A DNA stretch of 64,000 nucleotides from Pseudomonas sp. SORT22 (GCF_018417635.1 NZ_CP071007.1:2418501-2482500), one strand, 5' to 3'. Positions 16,273-24,270 are shown, numbered from the stretch's first letter. Notes: generated by a model from the sequence alone, not told the origin. Made by a program: numbers and translations.

Positions 16273-17859
16273 CTATTGCTGGGGATCCTGCGGGCGGATC
16301 AGCGCCGGATCGGACTGCAACTGCCACTGGCTGCGTTGCGACTGCAGCTGTGCCTCCAGGATCGATACGCCGCGGTCACGCTGGGAGATGCGCTCGCGTT
16401 CGAACAGGTCAGTGAGCAGGCCAAGCAGGTTGCGTGATTCGGAGACCGACGCCGGTGTGCTCACGTCGCTTTGCAGCACGCCATCGGCGTAAGAGCGCAC
16501 ACGTTCATTGCGACTGGCCTGTTGGCTGACGCTGGCTTCGACCAGGCTGTTTTTGTCGTAGCGCAAGCGCGTGCTGGTGCTCGATTGGTCGCTGATCTCG
16601 TGGTAACGGTAGTTCTGCGTCGCCAGGGCGTCGACCAGCGCCATCTGCGGGTTGAGGCTGGTGTGGTAGGCGGCCGACAGGTTCGCTTGCTGATCCTGTT
16701 GCACCGCGCGGTTCGCCGGCGATGCACCACTGATCGTGGTTGACTGGGACACTTTGTAGTCGAAGCGATCCAGCTCGGTGGGGCGCAGCGGGTTGGGCTG
16801 CTGGCTGGTCTGGCTGATCGAGGCGCTGAAGTCGGCCAGGCCACTGAGCAGGGCGGTGTCTTTGGCTGCCAGCAGCGGGATGCTGCCGGTCGCTGGCCTG
16901 GCGATATCGTCGGCGCTGTTGAGCTGAACGAAGGCGTCCTTGAGCAGGCCCACCAGGTTCTCGTCGCCTTTGCCGCGGCTCTGCGCCGCATCGAACTGGC
17001 TCAGGTAATTACTGATCGCCGCCTGGCGCTGGGCGCTTTTACCCAGCAGCGAAGTGTCGCGGGTATCGAGGTTCAGTTGTACGTTACCGGCCGGGCCCTG
17101 CAGGCTGAGCTTGCGTGCGCTGTCATCCAGGGTCAGGTCGAACGTCAGCTGCTGGCCATTTACCGTGTCCAGCTTGGCGTTCATCTGCAGCGCGCTGAAC
17201 AGGGTCGAGTCGAGCGTGGCCAGCTTGCCCAGTTGCAGGCGTGGTGGTTGCTCGCTCAGGCCGTTGATGGCGCCCTGGAAACTTTCGGCCAGCGACGCCA
17301 GGCCCTTGAGCTCATCGCTGCTGAGCTGGCCGCCCTGTACTTCGGCGCTGACCGCCAGGCCTTGCTCATTGCTGGCCAGGGACAGGTTCACGGTGGCACC
17401 GGAAGCGGTGGTCAAGCTCAGGTTTACCGCATTGGCCGGGTGCTGGCGCAGGTTGTTGCTCTGCACCTTGAGTGCTTCGGCGCTTGGCTGGGCGCCGTCG
17501 GCGAAGGCGAACACCGATTGCGTAAACGACTGGCCGCCGTTGGCTACCAGTTGATTTACCAAGGCTGCGCCGAGCCCGTGGAAGCGCGAACCGATAGCGC
17601 TGGCCTGAACACCCACCATCATGTTCATGCTCAGCTTGTTCAGGTTGTCGTTTTCCAGCACATAGCGCAACGGCACCGCGAGGGTCCCGCGCGACGAATA
17701 AGTCGCTGCATCTTCGCTACGAGGGCTTTGGCCCAGGTTGACGGAGGTACTGGGCGGCGTCGCGAGCTGATCGGTGCGACTGCTGACAGCGTTGGCCGGT
17801 GTCGCCTGGGGGGCGGCGTATGCAGGGGCAATGCGCAGTCCTGCGTTGATTGGGTTCAT
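16273..17859 (-). CDS. Hypothetical protein, 528 residues
   Basis: A large Gln/Ser/Ala-rich soluble protein with no signal peptide or membrane helix. The start MNPINAGLRIAPAYAAP is followed by a low-complexity linker (to about 55), LRYVLENDNLNKLSMNMMVG, then long stretches of amphipathic strands (VNLSLTTASGATVNLSLAS, LTFDLTLDDSARKLSLQG), and a C-terminal helical region dense in Q, S and R (SQRDRGVSILEAQLQSQRSQWQLQ). ATG 17859 lacks a strong SD. The composition recalls flagellar hook-length or secreted surface proteins, but I do not recognise a family. It is monocistronic, divergent from the next gene. Confidence 0.75.
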   Translation of the reverse strand: MNPINAGLRIAPAYAAPQATPANAVSSRTDQLATPPSTSVNLGQSPRSEDAATYSSRGTLAVPLRYVLENDNLNKLSMNMMVGVQASAIGSRFHGLGAALVNQLVANGGQSFTQSVFAFADGAQPSAEALKVQSNNLRQHPANAVNLSLTTASGATVNLSLASNEQGLAVSAEVQGGQLSSDELKGLASLAESFQGAINGLSEQPPRLQLGKLATLDSTLFSALQMNAKLDTVNGQQLTFDLTLDDSARKLSLQGPAGNVQLNLDTRDTSLLGKSAQRQAAISNYLSQFDAAQSRGKGDENLVGLLKDAFVQLNSADDIARPATGSIPLLAAKDTALLSGLADFSASISQTSQQPNPLRPTELDRFDYKVSQSTTISGASPANRAVQQDQQANLSAAYHTSLNPQMALVDALATQNYRYHEISDQSSTSTRLRYDKNSLVEASVSQQASRNERVRSYADGVLQSDVSTPASVSESRNLLGLLTDLFERERISQRDRGVSILEAQLQSQRSQWQLQSDPALIRPQDPQQ

Positions 17860-18058
17860 GGTCGGTACCCGTGGTTTCCATACGTGTTCAGGGATATCGG
17901 CGGTGGATTTCAAAGCTTTAGTGTGCAGGGGCCGGCCTGCCCCGGGATGCGACCAACGCGCTGCCGTCGGCGTGCGCCAAGACCAGCACTTTGCGGCGCA
18001 GTGGGTTAGGATCAGCGCACGCTGCACTGCAGTCTCTGAACCCAAGGACGACACCTCA

Positions 18059-18430
18059 ATGCACAGCCACTTCGCTCACATCAGCGAGCGTTTGCACAAT
18101 CGCCGCTTCGCCGTCGCCAACAATGCCCAAGGGCTCTCCGGCACAGGTACGCTGTTCCACTATCAGGTTGAAGGTACTGCCATTTCGAGCACCTACCAGG
18201 GCGGCCGGATTCGTGTGGGGCATCAAGTCGGACGTGCCACGGGCGCCGATACCATCGAGTTGCTGTTTCACTGCCTGACCACCGAGGGCGAGCTGCTGTC
18301 CGGCTGGTCGCGTGGCACGATAGGCGTTGACGATGCCGGGCGGACCACGCTGAGTTTCGTCTGGGGCTGGTTGTCGGGGGCGAGCGGGGGCGGGGAGTCG
18401 AGCTACGTCGAGGTCGCCGAGCAGCCCTAA
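18059..18430 (+). CDS. Small beta-rich protein of the family often labelled N-acetylglutamate synthase
   Basis: 123 residues: NRRFAVANNAQGLSGTGTLFHYQVEG, ISSTYQGGRIRVGHQVGR, IELLFHCLTTEGELLSGWSRGTI and a final FVWGWLSG...SSYVEV. This is the repeated-strand barrel seen in short proteins that databases often call n-acetylglutamate synthase without evidence; I see no acetyltransferase (GNAT) motif. AAGGACG precedes ATG 18059. Its stop overlaps the convergent next gene by 4 bp. Function is unknown. Confidence 0.8.
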   Translation: MHSHFAHISERLHNRRFAVANNAQGLSGTGTLFHYQVEGTAISSTYQGGRIRVGHQVGRATGADTIELLFHCLTTEGELLSGWSRGTIGVDDAGRTTLSFVWGWLSGASGGGESSYVEVAEQP

Positions 18431-18813
18431 CGACGATAGTAGCGGCGGTCGTCCTCGTAACGGTAACGCATGGCCCGGTCATGGTGGCGCTCCCAATAAC
18501 GATGGCGCTCGGCCTCGCGTCGGGCTTGCTCCCTGCGCCATTGTTCTCTGCGCCAGTTTTCCCGGCGCCAATCATCCCTGCGGTCGTGCCAGCGGTGGTC
18601 ATCGCGGTAGCGGTCGTCATGGGCCAGCAATGGCCCAGGCTGTTGCTCGGTCATGCTCGCCAGGCTCGGCCAGGGGCTTGGTGCAGGTTGCACAGCGCGG
18701 GCTTCGGGGGCCAGCAGCGGGGTGGACGTCTTCATCTGAGTGGCTGATGCCGAGCCCGCTGCCGCGAGTGCGAACAGGGCAGCGAGCAGCATCCGTGGGG
18801 CATGGAGTTTCAT
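18427..18813 (-). CDS. Exported Arg/His-rich small protein
   Basis: 128 residues. The N-terminal signal peptide (MKLHAPRMLLAALFALAAAG, cut near SASA) is followed by a Pro-rich spacer to about residue 58. The C-terminal ~70 residues are extremely rich in Arg, His, Asp and aromatic residues in DRR/WRRE repeats (DDWRRENWRREQWRREQARR, ending RRYYRR). It is probably periplasmic. ATG 18813 was chosen over TTG 18825 because GAGG is well placed only for the former. Such tails may bind nucleic acid, metal or envelope polymers; function is unknown. Confidence 0.8.
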   Translation of the reverse strand: MKLHAPRMLLAALFALAAAGSASATQMKTSTPLLAPEARAVQPAPSPWPSLASMTEQQPGPLLAHDDRYRDDHRWHDRRDDWRRENWRREQWRREQARREAERHRYWERHHDRAMRYRYEDDRRYYRR

Positions 18814-18944
18814 GAGCGAAGACAACCTCTGAATGACGATTGAACGTATCCCAATAGACCGGTAAACAGAGAAAAGTTCTATGGCTGCGCGGCTAAAGCG
18901 CTGGCGTATGATGCGCAGCCCTCTTTGCCGACAAGGATATCGCC

Positions 18945-19412
18945 ATGCTCCCCAACAAGGCCTGCGCCGTGGTTGTTGCCGCCACCCCGAACCCCAGAAT
19001 CCTCTTGTTTCGTCATCCGCTGGCGGGTGTGCAGCTAGTAAAGGGCACGATTGAACAAGGCGAAACGGCGGGCCAGGCAGCGCTGCGGGAACTGGCCGAA
19101 GAGTCTGGCATCAATGCCGCGACCCTTGCCGATGATCTTGGCTGTTGGGACGCCGGGCATCTGGGGCAGGTCTGGTCGTTCCACCTGTGCCAGGCGAGCG
19201 GACCTTTGCCGGAGCAATGGACGCATCAGACGCTTGACGACCACGGCCACAGGTTCGAATTCTTCTGGGCTGCGCTCGAGCATTTGCCCCTTGCCGATTG
19301 CCATCCGGTCTTTCAGCGCGCGCTGCAGTTTTTATCGGCAAGCCTGAAAGCGCGCGGTCATTGGGCAGGCGAACAGCCGTTGCAGGACGATATACTCCGC
19401 GCCATTGATTGA
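18945..19412 (+). CDS. Nudix hydrolase
   Basis: 155 residues with a complete Nudix box, GTIEQGETAGQAALRELAEESGI (G-x5-E-x7-R-E-U-x-E-E-x-G-U) at about 34-56, preceded by LLFRHPLAGVQLVKG. It hydrolyses a nucleoside diphosphate linked to another moiety; the substrate is not predictable. AAGGA is 10 nt before ATG 18945. The next gene starts 16 bp downstream and is probably co-transcribed. Confidence 0.92.
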   Translation: MLPNKACAVVVAATPNPRILLFRHPLAGVQLVKGTIEQGETAGQAALRELAEESGINAATLADDLGCWDAGHLGQVWSFHLCQASGPLPEQWTHQTLDDHGHRFEFFWAALEHLPLADCHPVFQRALQFLSASLKARGHWAGEQPLQDDILRAID

Positions 19413-19428
19413 TGCTCAAGAGAACGTT

Positions 19429-19908
19429 ATGCGCCAGGTTTTGCTTATCGTAGATGTCCAGTCCACCTTCAGCCCGCCCGAGTGGCTGGTCGATGGCGTG
19501 CGGGCGTTGTCAGAACGGATCCTGACGATTGCCTCGGTCGAGTTGCACGATGAGCAGGTGACGCCGTTTGAACAGCAACTCGGCTGGCACCCTGCGGCCG
19601 AAGACGAAAGCCTGGTCGAGGCCGATAAAGTGTTTATCAAGCACGGTTACGGGCAGACCGCTGAAACCATCGAGTACATCAGGCAGCTCGGTGTCGAGCG
19701 CGTGCTGGTGTGCGGCATCCAGACCGAAACCTGCGTACTCGCCGCCGGCTTTGCGCTGTTCGATGCCGGGCTCTCGCCGACGTTGGTGACCGACCTTACG
19801 GTGGGCTCATCGCTGGACCGCTCGGGGCAGTTGGGCATCAGTTTGTGGAAGCATCACTTTCGTCAGGTTACGACCCGGGCAGAGGCGATTGCTGAGCTTG
19901 ATGCTTGA
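19429..19908 (+). CDS. Isochorismatase-family (cysteine hydrolase) protein
   Basis: 159 residues with the family's catalytic triad: D9 in LLIVDVQ, K71 in VFIKHGYG and C102 in CGIQTETCVLAAG. It is cytosolic, close to nicotinamidase/isochorismatase-like hydrolases of amides or enol ethers; substrate unknown. ATG 19429 has AGAGAA upstream and is 16 bp after the Nudix stop, suggesting a two-gene operon for small-metabolite clean-up (inference). Confidence 0.9.
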   Translation: MRQVLLIVDVQSTFSPPEWLVDGVRALSERILTIASVELHDEQVTPFEQQLGWHPAAEDESLVEADKVFIKHGYGQTAETIEYIRQLGVERVLVCGIQTETCVLAAGFALFDAGLSPTLVTDLTVGSSLDRSGQLGISLWKHHFRQVTTRAEAIAELDA

Positions 19909-19952
19909 GTCTGTAGCAGTAGTCGTTGCCTATGCTTCGGGATACGCAGCTC

Positions 19953-20111
19953 TCACTCTGAAGGCGTGACAATAGCTTCGCTGGCCTCAGCTTCCAGTTT
20001 CAACCGGTCAGCCTTGCTGATGTATTTAGGCTTGCTCTTGGGCGCCAGTTTGGCGCTGGCCTTTTTCGCGTGGGCCTTTAACAGCTGCTTGATTTTCTTT
20101 TGACGGTTCAC
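19953..20111 (-). CDS. DUF2986 small basic protein
   Basis: A 52-residue Lys/Ala-rich protein, V(M)NRQKKIKQLLKAHAKKASA then KLAPKSKPKYISKADRLKLE, matching the conserved DUF2986 pattern of proteobacteria. GTG start at 20111 with GAGTGA upstream. Cytosolic, probably nucleic-acid associated by charge, but no function is known. It lies just downstream of the diguanylate cyclase on the opposite side of a 4-bp gap, in the same direction. Confidence 0.85.
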   Translation of the reverse strand: MNRQKKIKQLLKAHAKKASAKLAPKSKPKYISKADRLKLEAEASEAIVTPSE

Positions 20112-20115
20112 GTTG

Positions 20116-21006
20116 TCACTCGACTGGTAATTGCTTGAGAGCTACCCGCTGCGCGGCGCGGTGCTTCTTGATCCGGTACATATCGCCATCGGCATGGCTG
20201 AGCAGGGTATCGGCATTCTCCGCGTCCTGAGGGTAAAAGGCTACGCCGACACTGCACGACGGCATCGAGACAGCGCCGAACTCGGCACCCAGCGGCTCGG
20301 CCATGGCCGCGAGAATCTGCCCCACCTTGGCGTAGACGGCTTCCTGCGACGCGATACCCGGCAACAGCACGGTGAATTCATCGCCACCAATCCGCGCCAC
20401 CGTGCCAGCCTCGCGCACACAGTCTTCAAGGCGCCGGGCAATCATGCAGAGGATGCGGTCACCCATGGCATGCCCATGAACATCATTGATCCCCTTGAAA
20501 TCATTGACGTCGAGAAACAGCAACGCCAGTGCGCTTTGCTGGCACTGCGCCGTGCGCACGGCCGACTCCAGCCGATCATTGAACAGCGCGCGATTGCTCA
20601 GCGCCGTCAACGGATCATGATGGGCCAAAAAGCGTAACTCCGCTTCGGCCTCGTGCAGCGCTGTCACGTCCCGCGCCACACCGATGCGCGCACCCACCTC
20701 CTCGGACCAGAACGCCGCCCAGAGGATGTGCACGATGCCGCCATCCTTGCGGATGTAGCGGTTACGAAAATCGACGTGGGATTGGCCGTTCATGACCCGG
20801 ACAATGGAGGCCTTTGTAACCGCAAGGTCGTGCGGATGAATGTAGTCGGTGATCGGCGTGCCGGTCAGCTCGCCAGCGCGGTAACCCAGCAGCGCCTCGC
20901 AGGCATCACTGACAAAGACAATCTGGTGATCCCTGTCGACCACGAAGACCGTGTCCAGCATCAGGTGGATCAGTTTCGGGTACAGCGCTTGGAGGTCAAC
21001 GGGCAT
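20116..21006 (-). CDS. PAS-GGDEF diguanylate cyclase
   Basis: 296 residues: a PAS/PAC sensor (about 8-120; VFVVDRDHQIVFVSDACEALLGY, RNRYIRKDGGIVHI) and a GGDEF domain (about 130-290) with intact RIGGDEF (207-211), so it should make cyclic di-GMP. No transmembrane segment; a cytosolic sensor. The inhibitory I-site position, normally RxxD, reads REAG (198-201), so product inhibition is probably lost. ATG 21006 starts at the PAS domain. DUF2986 follows it at once. Confidence 0.92.
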   Translation of the reverse strand: MPVDLQALYPKLIHLMLDTVFVVDRDHQIVFVSDACEALLGYRAGELTGTPITDYIHPHDLAVTKASIVRVMNGQSHVDFRNRYIRKDGGIVHILWAAFWSEEVGARIGVARDVTALHEAEAELRFLAHHDPLTALSNRALFNDRLESAVRTAQCQQSALALLFLDVNDFKGINDVHGHAMGDRILCMIARRLEDCVREAGTVARIGGDEFTVLLPGIASQEAVYAKVGQILAAMAEPLGAEFGAVSMPSCSVGVAFYPQDAENADTLLSHADGDMYRIKKHRAAQRVALKQLPVE

Positions 21007-21095
21007 AGGCTGGCACGTCCGGTGGGTGTCGGTGAATCGTAGCGCGATCGCCGCATTGCTAGTGCAGTTACGCTGCGCTTGCCAGCGTTTGTACA

Positions 21096-21428
21096 TCAAC
21101 CCTGGGCGGCTAGAAAAGCCCCGACGCTGTCTTCGAGCAAGGCCACCAGCTCCGGGTCCATGTACTGAAAATCGTCGAGAATATCCAGGGTATGGAGCGG
21201 CTTGTGTTCAAGCAGCCGCGCGTACTGCGCCTGCAGACGATTGTGGTGCTTGCGTTCCATGACGAAAATCACATCGGCCCAGCGAATGTCCGCCGGGCCG
21301 ATGGGTTTGCGCGCATTCGGGCTGGTGCCCGCCGACCGGGCATCGAAGCCTGGGCGGCGGCGCCAGAGCGCTTCTGCGGTAGGGCTGCGCCACTGGTTGC
21401 GGCTGCAGACGAACAGGAGGTTAGTCAC
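21096..21428 (-). CDS. Low-molecular-weight tyrosine phosphatase-like protein
   Basis: 110 residues, short for the family (usually ~150). The P-loop VCSRNQWRSPTAE gives the C-x5-R-S signature (C8, R14) at the N-terminus, and DVIFVMERKHHNRL and LDILDDFQYMDPEL follow, the latter supplying candidate general-acid Asp residues. The GTG start at 21428 overlaps the stop of the 64-residue gene upstream (GTGA). It probably dephosphorylates protein Tyr or small phosphoesters. It is co-transcribed with that gene, whose leader contains the 16S-like segment. Confidence 0.88.
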   Translation of the reverse strand: MTNLLFVCSRNQWRSPTAEALWRRRPGFDARSAGTSPNARKPIGPADIRWADVIFVMERKHHNRLQAQYARLLEHKPLHTLDILDDFQYMDPELVALLEDSVGAFLAAQG

Positions 21429-21619
21429 TCTTGATCCAACAGTTGGCGGGTGGAGCGAACGGGATAGCTCAGGCCGAGCTGGCGTGCCCGTAGCAACTTG
21501 TCGCCACGGGTGTAGAGCAGCTTCCAGTTCTTTTCAGGCTTGAACAGCAGCGGGTCTGGCGCTTTGCTCTTGCCGTTTTTGCGGGCCTGGGAGCGTCTCC
21601 AGGCGCGGGTTCTGTGCAT
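21425..21619 (-). CDS. Small basic hypothetical protein coupled to LMW phosphatase
   Basis: 64 residues, Arg/Lys-rich: MHRTRAWRRSQARKNGKSKA, then LLFKPEKNWKLLYTRGDKLLRARQLG and a polar tail. ATG 21619 is favoured over ATG 21625 because AGGA is 7 nt from the former and abuts the latter. Its stop overlaps the phosphatase start. No family recognised. The 5' leader contains a 19-nt stretch complementary to the 530 loop of 16S rRNA (21646-21664). Confidence 0.75.
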   Translation of the reverse strand: MHRTRAWRRSQARKNGKSKAPDPLLFKPEKNWKLLYTRGDKLLRARQLGLSYPVRSTRQLLDQE

Positions 21620-21645
21620 GATCATTTCCTCGTGAGTACCGGGTT

Positions 21646-21664
21646 CAGCAGCCGCGGTAATACG
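21646..21664 (+). other. 19-nt identity to the 16S rRNA 530-loop sequence
   Basis: CAGCAGCCGCGGTAATACG on the plus strand is identical to the universally conserved helix-18/530-loop segment of 16S rRNA (the target of universal 515F/519R primers). Flanking bases do not match rRNA. It lies 27 nt upstream of the 64-residue gene start; a transcript of that operon would carry the complement, GTATTACCGCGGCTGCTG. Confidence 0.9.
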
Positions 21665-21723
21665 AGTTGGGCTTATAGTAAGCGCGAATCAGCGTTGCGG
21701 CTAGCTAGTCGCTGGTTTTCATG

Positions 21724-21747
21724 TAGGAGCGGGCTTGCCCCGCGATC
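21724..21747 (+). repeat. REP element
   Basis: TAGGAGCGGGCTTGCCCCGC followed by GATC, the standard REP, between the small phosphatase operon and the next plus-strand gene. Confidence 0.9.
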
Positions 21748-21773
21748 CAGTCGGCGGATACAGGAAGTACTCA

Positions 21774-22250
21774 ATGAACACACCGCAATGGCTCGCCTTG
21801 TTCGAGCACGCTTTTCGCAAAATGGAAAAGAAACTTGAGCAAGTCGTGCAACTGAACAGCTGCCGCGAACACTGGATACAGGCCGAAATCAGCCTGCACG
21901 CCTGGTTTGAACAGAACATTGAAATCTGGACAGAGCTGCCGATAGGCGAGCGGCGTAAAGCGGACCTGTACGCGCTGGATGCCAGTGGCGCCCCGGCGAT
22001 GGTTGCTGAAATCAAATGCCTGGGCGATGTATCGCAAGCCAAGTGCCTGGAAGGCGATTGGTCGGTCCGTGCTGATGTCGACCGGTTGCGCTCGTTCGAG
22101 TGCCCGACCCGGTTGTTTGTGCTGGTGATCGCTAATGGTGAGCGGGAAACCACTACCGGGCGCCGTCTTCGTGAGGACGAATGGGTGGATGGGCGTGAGT
22201 GCGTGAGCGTGGACCTGGAGTTTGCACGGGTGCGGATGTGGGCACTGTGA
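21774..22250 (+). CDS. Hypothetical protein with PD-(D/E)XK-like motif
   Basis: 158 residues. A helical N-terminus (ALFEHAFRKMEKKLEQVVQL) is followed by TELPIGERRKADLYALD, then MVAEIKC: an acidic residue on one strand (D in KADLY) and E-x-K on the next, the layout of the PD-(D/E)XK nuclease fold. DRLRSFECPTRLFVLVIANG forms a later strand. CAGGAAG precedes ATG 21774. It is monocistronic and bracketed by REP elements. It could be a DNA-cleaving or nucleic-acid-binding accessory protein; no toxin or restriction partner is adjacent. Moderate confidence in the fold, none in a target. Confidence 0.75.
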   Translation: MNTPQWLALFEHAFRKMEKKLEQVVQLNSCREHWIQAEISLHAWFEQNIEIWTELPIGERRKADLYALDASGAPAMVAEIKCLGDVSQAKCLEGDWSVRADVDRLRSFECPTRLFVLVIANGERETTTGRRLREDEWVDGRECVSVDLEFARVRMWAL

Positions 22251-22292
22251 TCGACCTCAGCGGTTGGTAAGCCGGGGTTTGCAAATCCATTG

Positions 22293-22397
22293 CAGGAGCG
22301 GGCTTGCCCCGCGATCAGGCCAGCCCAGCCAGCACATAAGGCGGCGCCTGAGTTACGACCGCTTCGCGCTCGATCGCGGGGCAAGGCCCGCTCCCAC
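22293..22397. repeat. Pair of inverted REP elements
   Basis: CAGGAGCGGGCTTGCCCCGC (22293 on, plus) and GATCGCGGGGCAAGGCCCGC (22372-22397, minus), about 55 bp apart, fill the gap between two convergent genes. Confidence 0.88.
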
Positions 22398-22415
22398 AGG
22401 CCCCGATACACCTCT

Positions 22416-23285
22416 CTAGCGTAACGGCACGTAGATATCCGTCTGCCACTGCGCCTGCGGCGTCTCTGGATACACGCTCAGGTAATGAAAAAACAGCGGC
22501 TGATCGCGCAGCTCCTCACCACTGTCCGGCAACCAGTCGCGATAGATCGGATAGATGGATTCACCAATATGGTCGGGCGAACCCACATGCCGCACCACGG
22601 CATAGCGCCCGCCAGCAATCAGTCGTTCGTGCACGCCGGCTTCATTCGCCGCCACCGCCTCGTCGATCTCGCCACAAATGGCGAAACGAAAATCCTCCGC
22701 CGGCGTGGTATCGGGGTTGCCATAGGGGATGCCAAAAGTACGGCTCGACGCCACCGGCGACTGCCCGCTGGCCATGCGCCAGGCAATGAACCGGTTCACG
22801 CTCTGGCTGACCTGCGCGGGCGGCCCGCAGTGCTCCAGCGCCGCGACCCGGGTTTGCGCAAACTCGACAATACGTACCTGCATGATGATGCTCCTGGAAA
22901 AGTGAGGGATAGCGAACACCGCATTCCAGGCCTGCCAGTTCGGCTGCCGGCGAAAGCCGCTCGGCGACATCCCCAGCGCCCGCCGAAACGCCCGGCTGAA
23001 TGCCTCGGGGCTTTCAAAACCTGCCGCGAGGGCGGCCTCCAGTACCGAAAGATCTGCATTGGCCGCCAACCGGTGCGCCGCCTGGCGCAAGCGCATCAAC
23101 TGCACATAACGCGAAACCGGCACGCCGACGTACGCCGTGAATTGGCGGTGAAAGTGAAACACCGAAAAGTTCGCCACCTGGCTCAGGTTTTTTACCGACA
23201 GATCACCCTCGAGGTTGGCGTCGATGTAGGCCAGTACAGCGCTGAAGCGCAGGGTGTAGGCGGCGTTGGGCGGCAGGTCGGGCAC
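22416..23285 (-). CDS. AraC-family regulator with GyrI-like effector domain
   Basis: 289 residues in Rob/SoxS-like order. The N-terminal DNA-binding domain (about 10-115) has HTHs LSVKNLSQVANFSVFHFHRQF and LSVLEAALAAGFESPEAFSRAF. The C-terminal GyrI-like/AraC_E_bind domain (about 135-289) has VRIVEFAQTRVAALEHCGPP and a final DIYVPLR strand, typical of small-molecule sensors controlling efflux. GTG 23285 is the likely start. Neighbours do not reveal a target gene. Confidence 0.9.
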   Translation of the reverse strand: MPDLPPNAAYTLRFSAVLAYIDANLEGDLSVKNLSQVANFSVFHFHRQFTAYVGVPVSRYVQLMRLRQAAHRLAANADLSVLEAALAAGFESPEAFSRAFRRALGMSPSGFRRQPNWQAWNAVFAIPHFSRSIIMQVRIVEFAQTRVAALEHCGPPAQVSQSVNRFIAWRMASGQSPVASSRTFGIPYGNPDTTPAEDFRFAICGEIDEAVAANEAGVHERLIAGGRYAVVRHVGSPDHIGESIYPIYRDWLPDSGEELRDQPLFFHYLSVYPETPQAQWQTDIYVPLR

Positions 23286-23431
23286 GGCTTCAGGCTCTTG
23301 GAAGTACGGTCGGCATAGAATCGACTATACCCGCGTGGCTGCGCCTAGCCGGGTTTGCTCAAGATGAATTTTCAGCGGATGAGCATGAGCTCGGTGGGCC
23401 GCGTCGGCGGCCCGGGGTTAGCCTGCAGTCT

Positions 23432-23773
23432 TCACTTCAGCGCAGCTTGATCCATCTGCGCAACACGCCGCTGCAAGGCTGCAGTCATGGCGTGAGCCTC
23501 GACTTCGTCCAGGCAAGCTTCGACCAGCGCAATGCTCATTTCCAGCGAGTGCTGAGTAGCCCAGAGCAGGCCGCGCACGTCAGGGTCGACCTTTTCACAG
23601 GCCTGGGCGTTGGTCTGGTAGGCGCTTTTGAGCAGAACGGTGGCATGCACCAGGGCGTCTTCGGCTGAAGCGCCTGTGCGCACGGCGAACAGAGGGGCGT
23701 GGCTGCCGTTGCAGGAGCCGAAGGTGGTGGCGGTTTTGGTGACGAGGGGTGGGTCGGGGACGGGCTTTGTCAT
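23432..23773 (-). CDS. DUF3077 domain protein
   Basis: 113 residues. The core APLFAVRTGASAEDALVHATVLLKSA and a C-terminal helix HSLEMSIALVEACLDEVEAHA match the DUF3077 family common and multicopy in Pseudomonas. Members typically open, as here, MTKPVPDPP. Small, helical and cytosolic. AAGGAG precedes ATG 23773. It is preceded by a long, structured-looking leader. Function is unknown. Confidence 0.85.
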   Translation of the reverse strand: MTKPVPDPPLVTKTATTFGSCNGSHAPLFAVRTGASAEDALVHATVLLKSAYQTNAQACEKVDPDVRGLLWATQHSLEMSIALVEACLDEVEAHAMTAALQRRVAQMDQAALK

Positions 23774-23928
23774 TGTTGTGCTCCTTGATTGGTAAATCGG
23801 AGCCGCCACAAACCGTGACCAAACGATGGGTGGCGACTGTACGCAGGTTGGTCAACCGGGAATCAAGGAACCCGGCGCGCACGAATGCGCCCCACGCACA
23901 GCCGCCATAACTCGAAACAACAGGCATG

Positions 23929-23960
23929 AAAAAAGCGCCGGCTGAATCGGATGGGGCGCT
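23929..23960 (-). terminator. Rho-independent terminator (minus strand)
   Basis: Stem AGCGCC/GGCGCT with a 15-nt loop, followed on the minus strand by TTTTTT. It lies about 155 bp upstream of the DUF3077 start, so it either ends a leftward transcript or attenuates the DUF3077 leader. Confidence 0.5.
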
Positions 23961-24233
23961 TGTGCGCCTTGATTTCTCACAGGTGACCAAACCTGTGTCG
24001 CTGGATTTACAGCGACTGGGGGGAAGGTTAGCGGGAGAATTGCTAGGAAGCAAGATCCTGAGTGGCGGGAGTGATGCAAGTGATGTATATAGGGTTGATA
24101 CATGGTAGATGGCATAACACACCCTTTAGTCGGCTAACATGCAGCAGATATTTACGTTGGAGGGGCTGGTTTAGTATTGCGTTGCTAAAGGAGAGGGTTT
24201 TAGGTGCGTTGCGTAGAAGGCTTCTTACGATTT

Positions 24234-24270
24234 TATAATCACTGCAGGTTAATCTTGGTGCGGTTATAAT
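24234..24270 (+). promoter_or_regulatory. Candidate promoter(s) of the PARIS-like operon
   Basis: Two perfect -10 hexamers TATAAT at 24234-24239 and 24265-24270. TTGCGT lies upstream of the first, but with a 19-bp spacer. Located just ahead of the ATPase ATG at 24299. Confidence 0.5.

Noticed and set aside
21646..21664. Possible 16S rRNA gene or fragment
   Set aside because: Identity stops after 19 nt on both sides, so it is not an rRNA gene; kept only as a short sequence finding.
23926..24108. 60-codon frame MKKAPAESD... before the AT-rich insert
   Set aside because: No ribosome binding site, overlaps the terminator hairpin and resembles no family.
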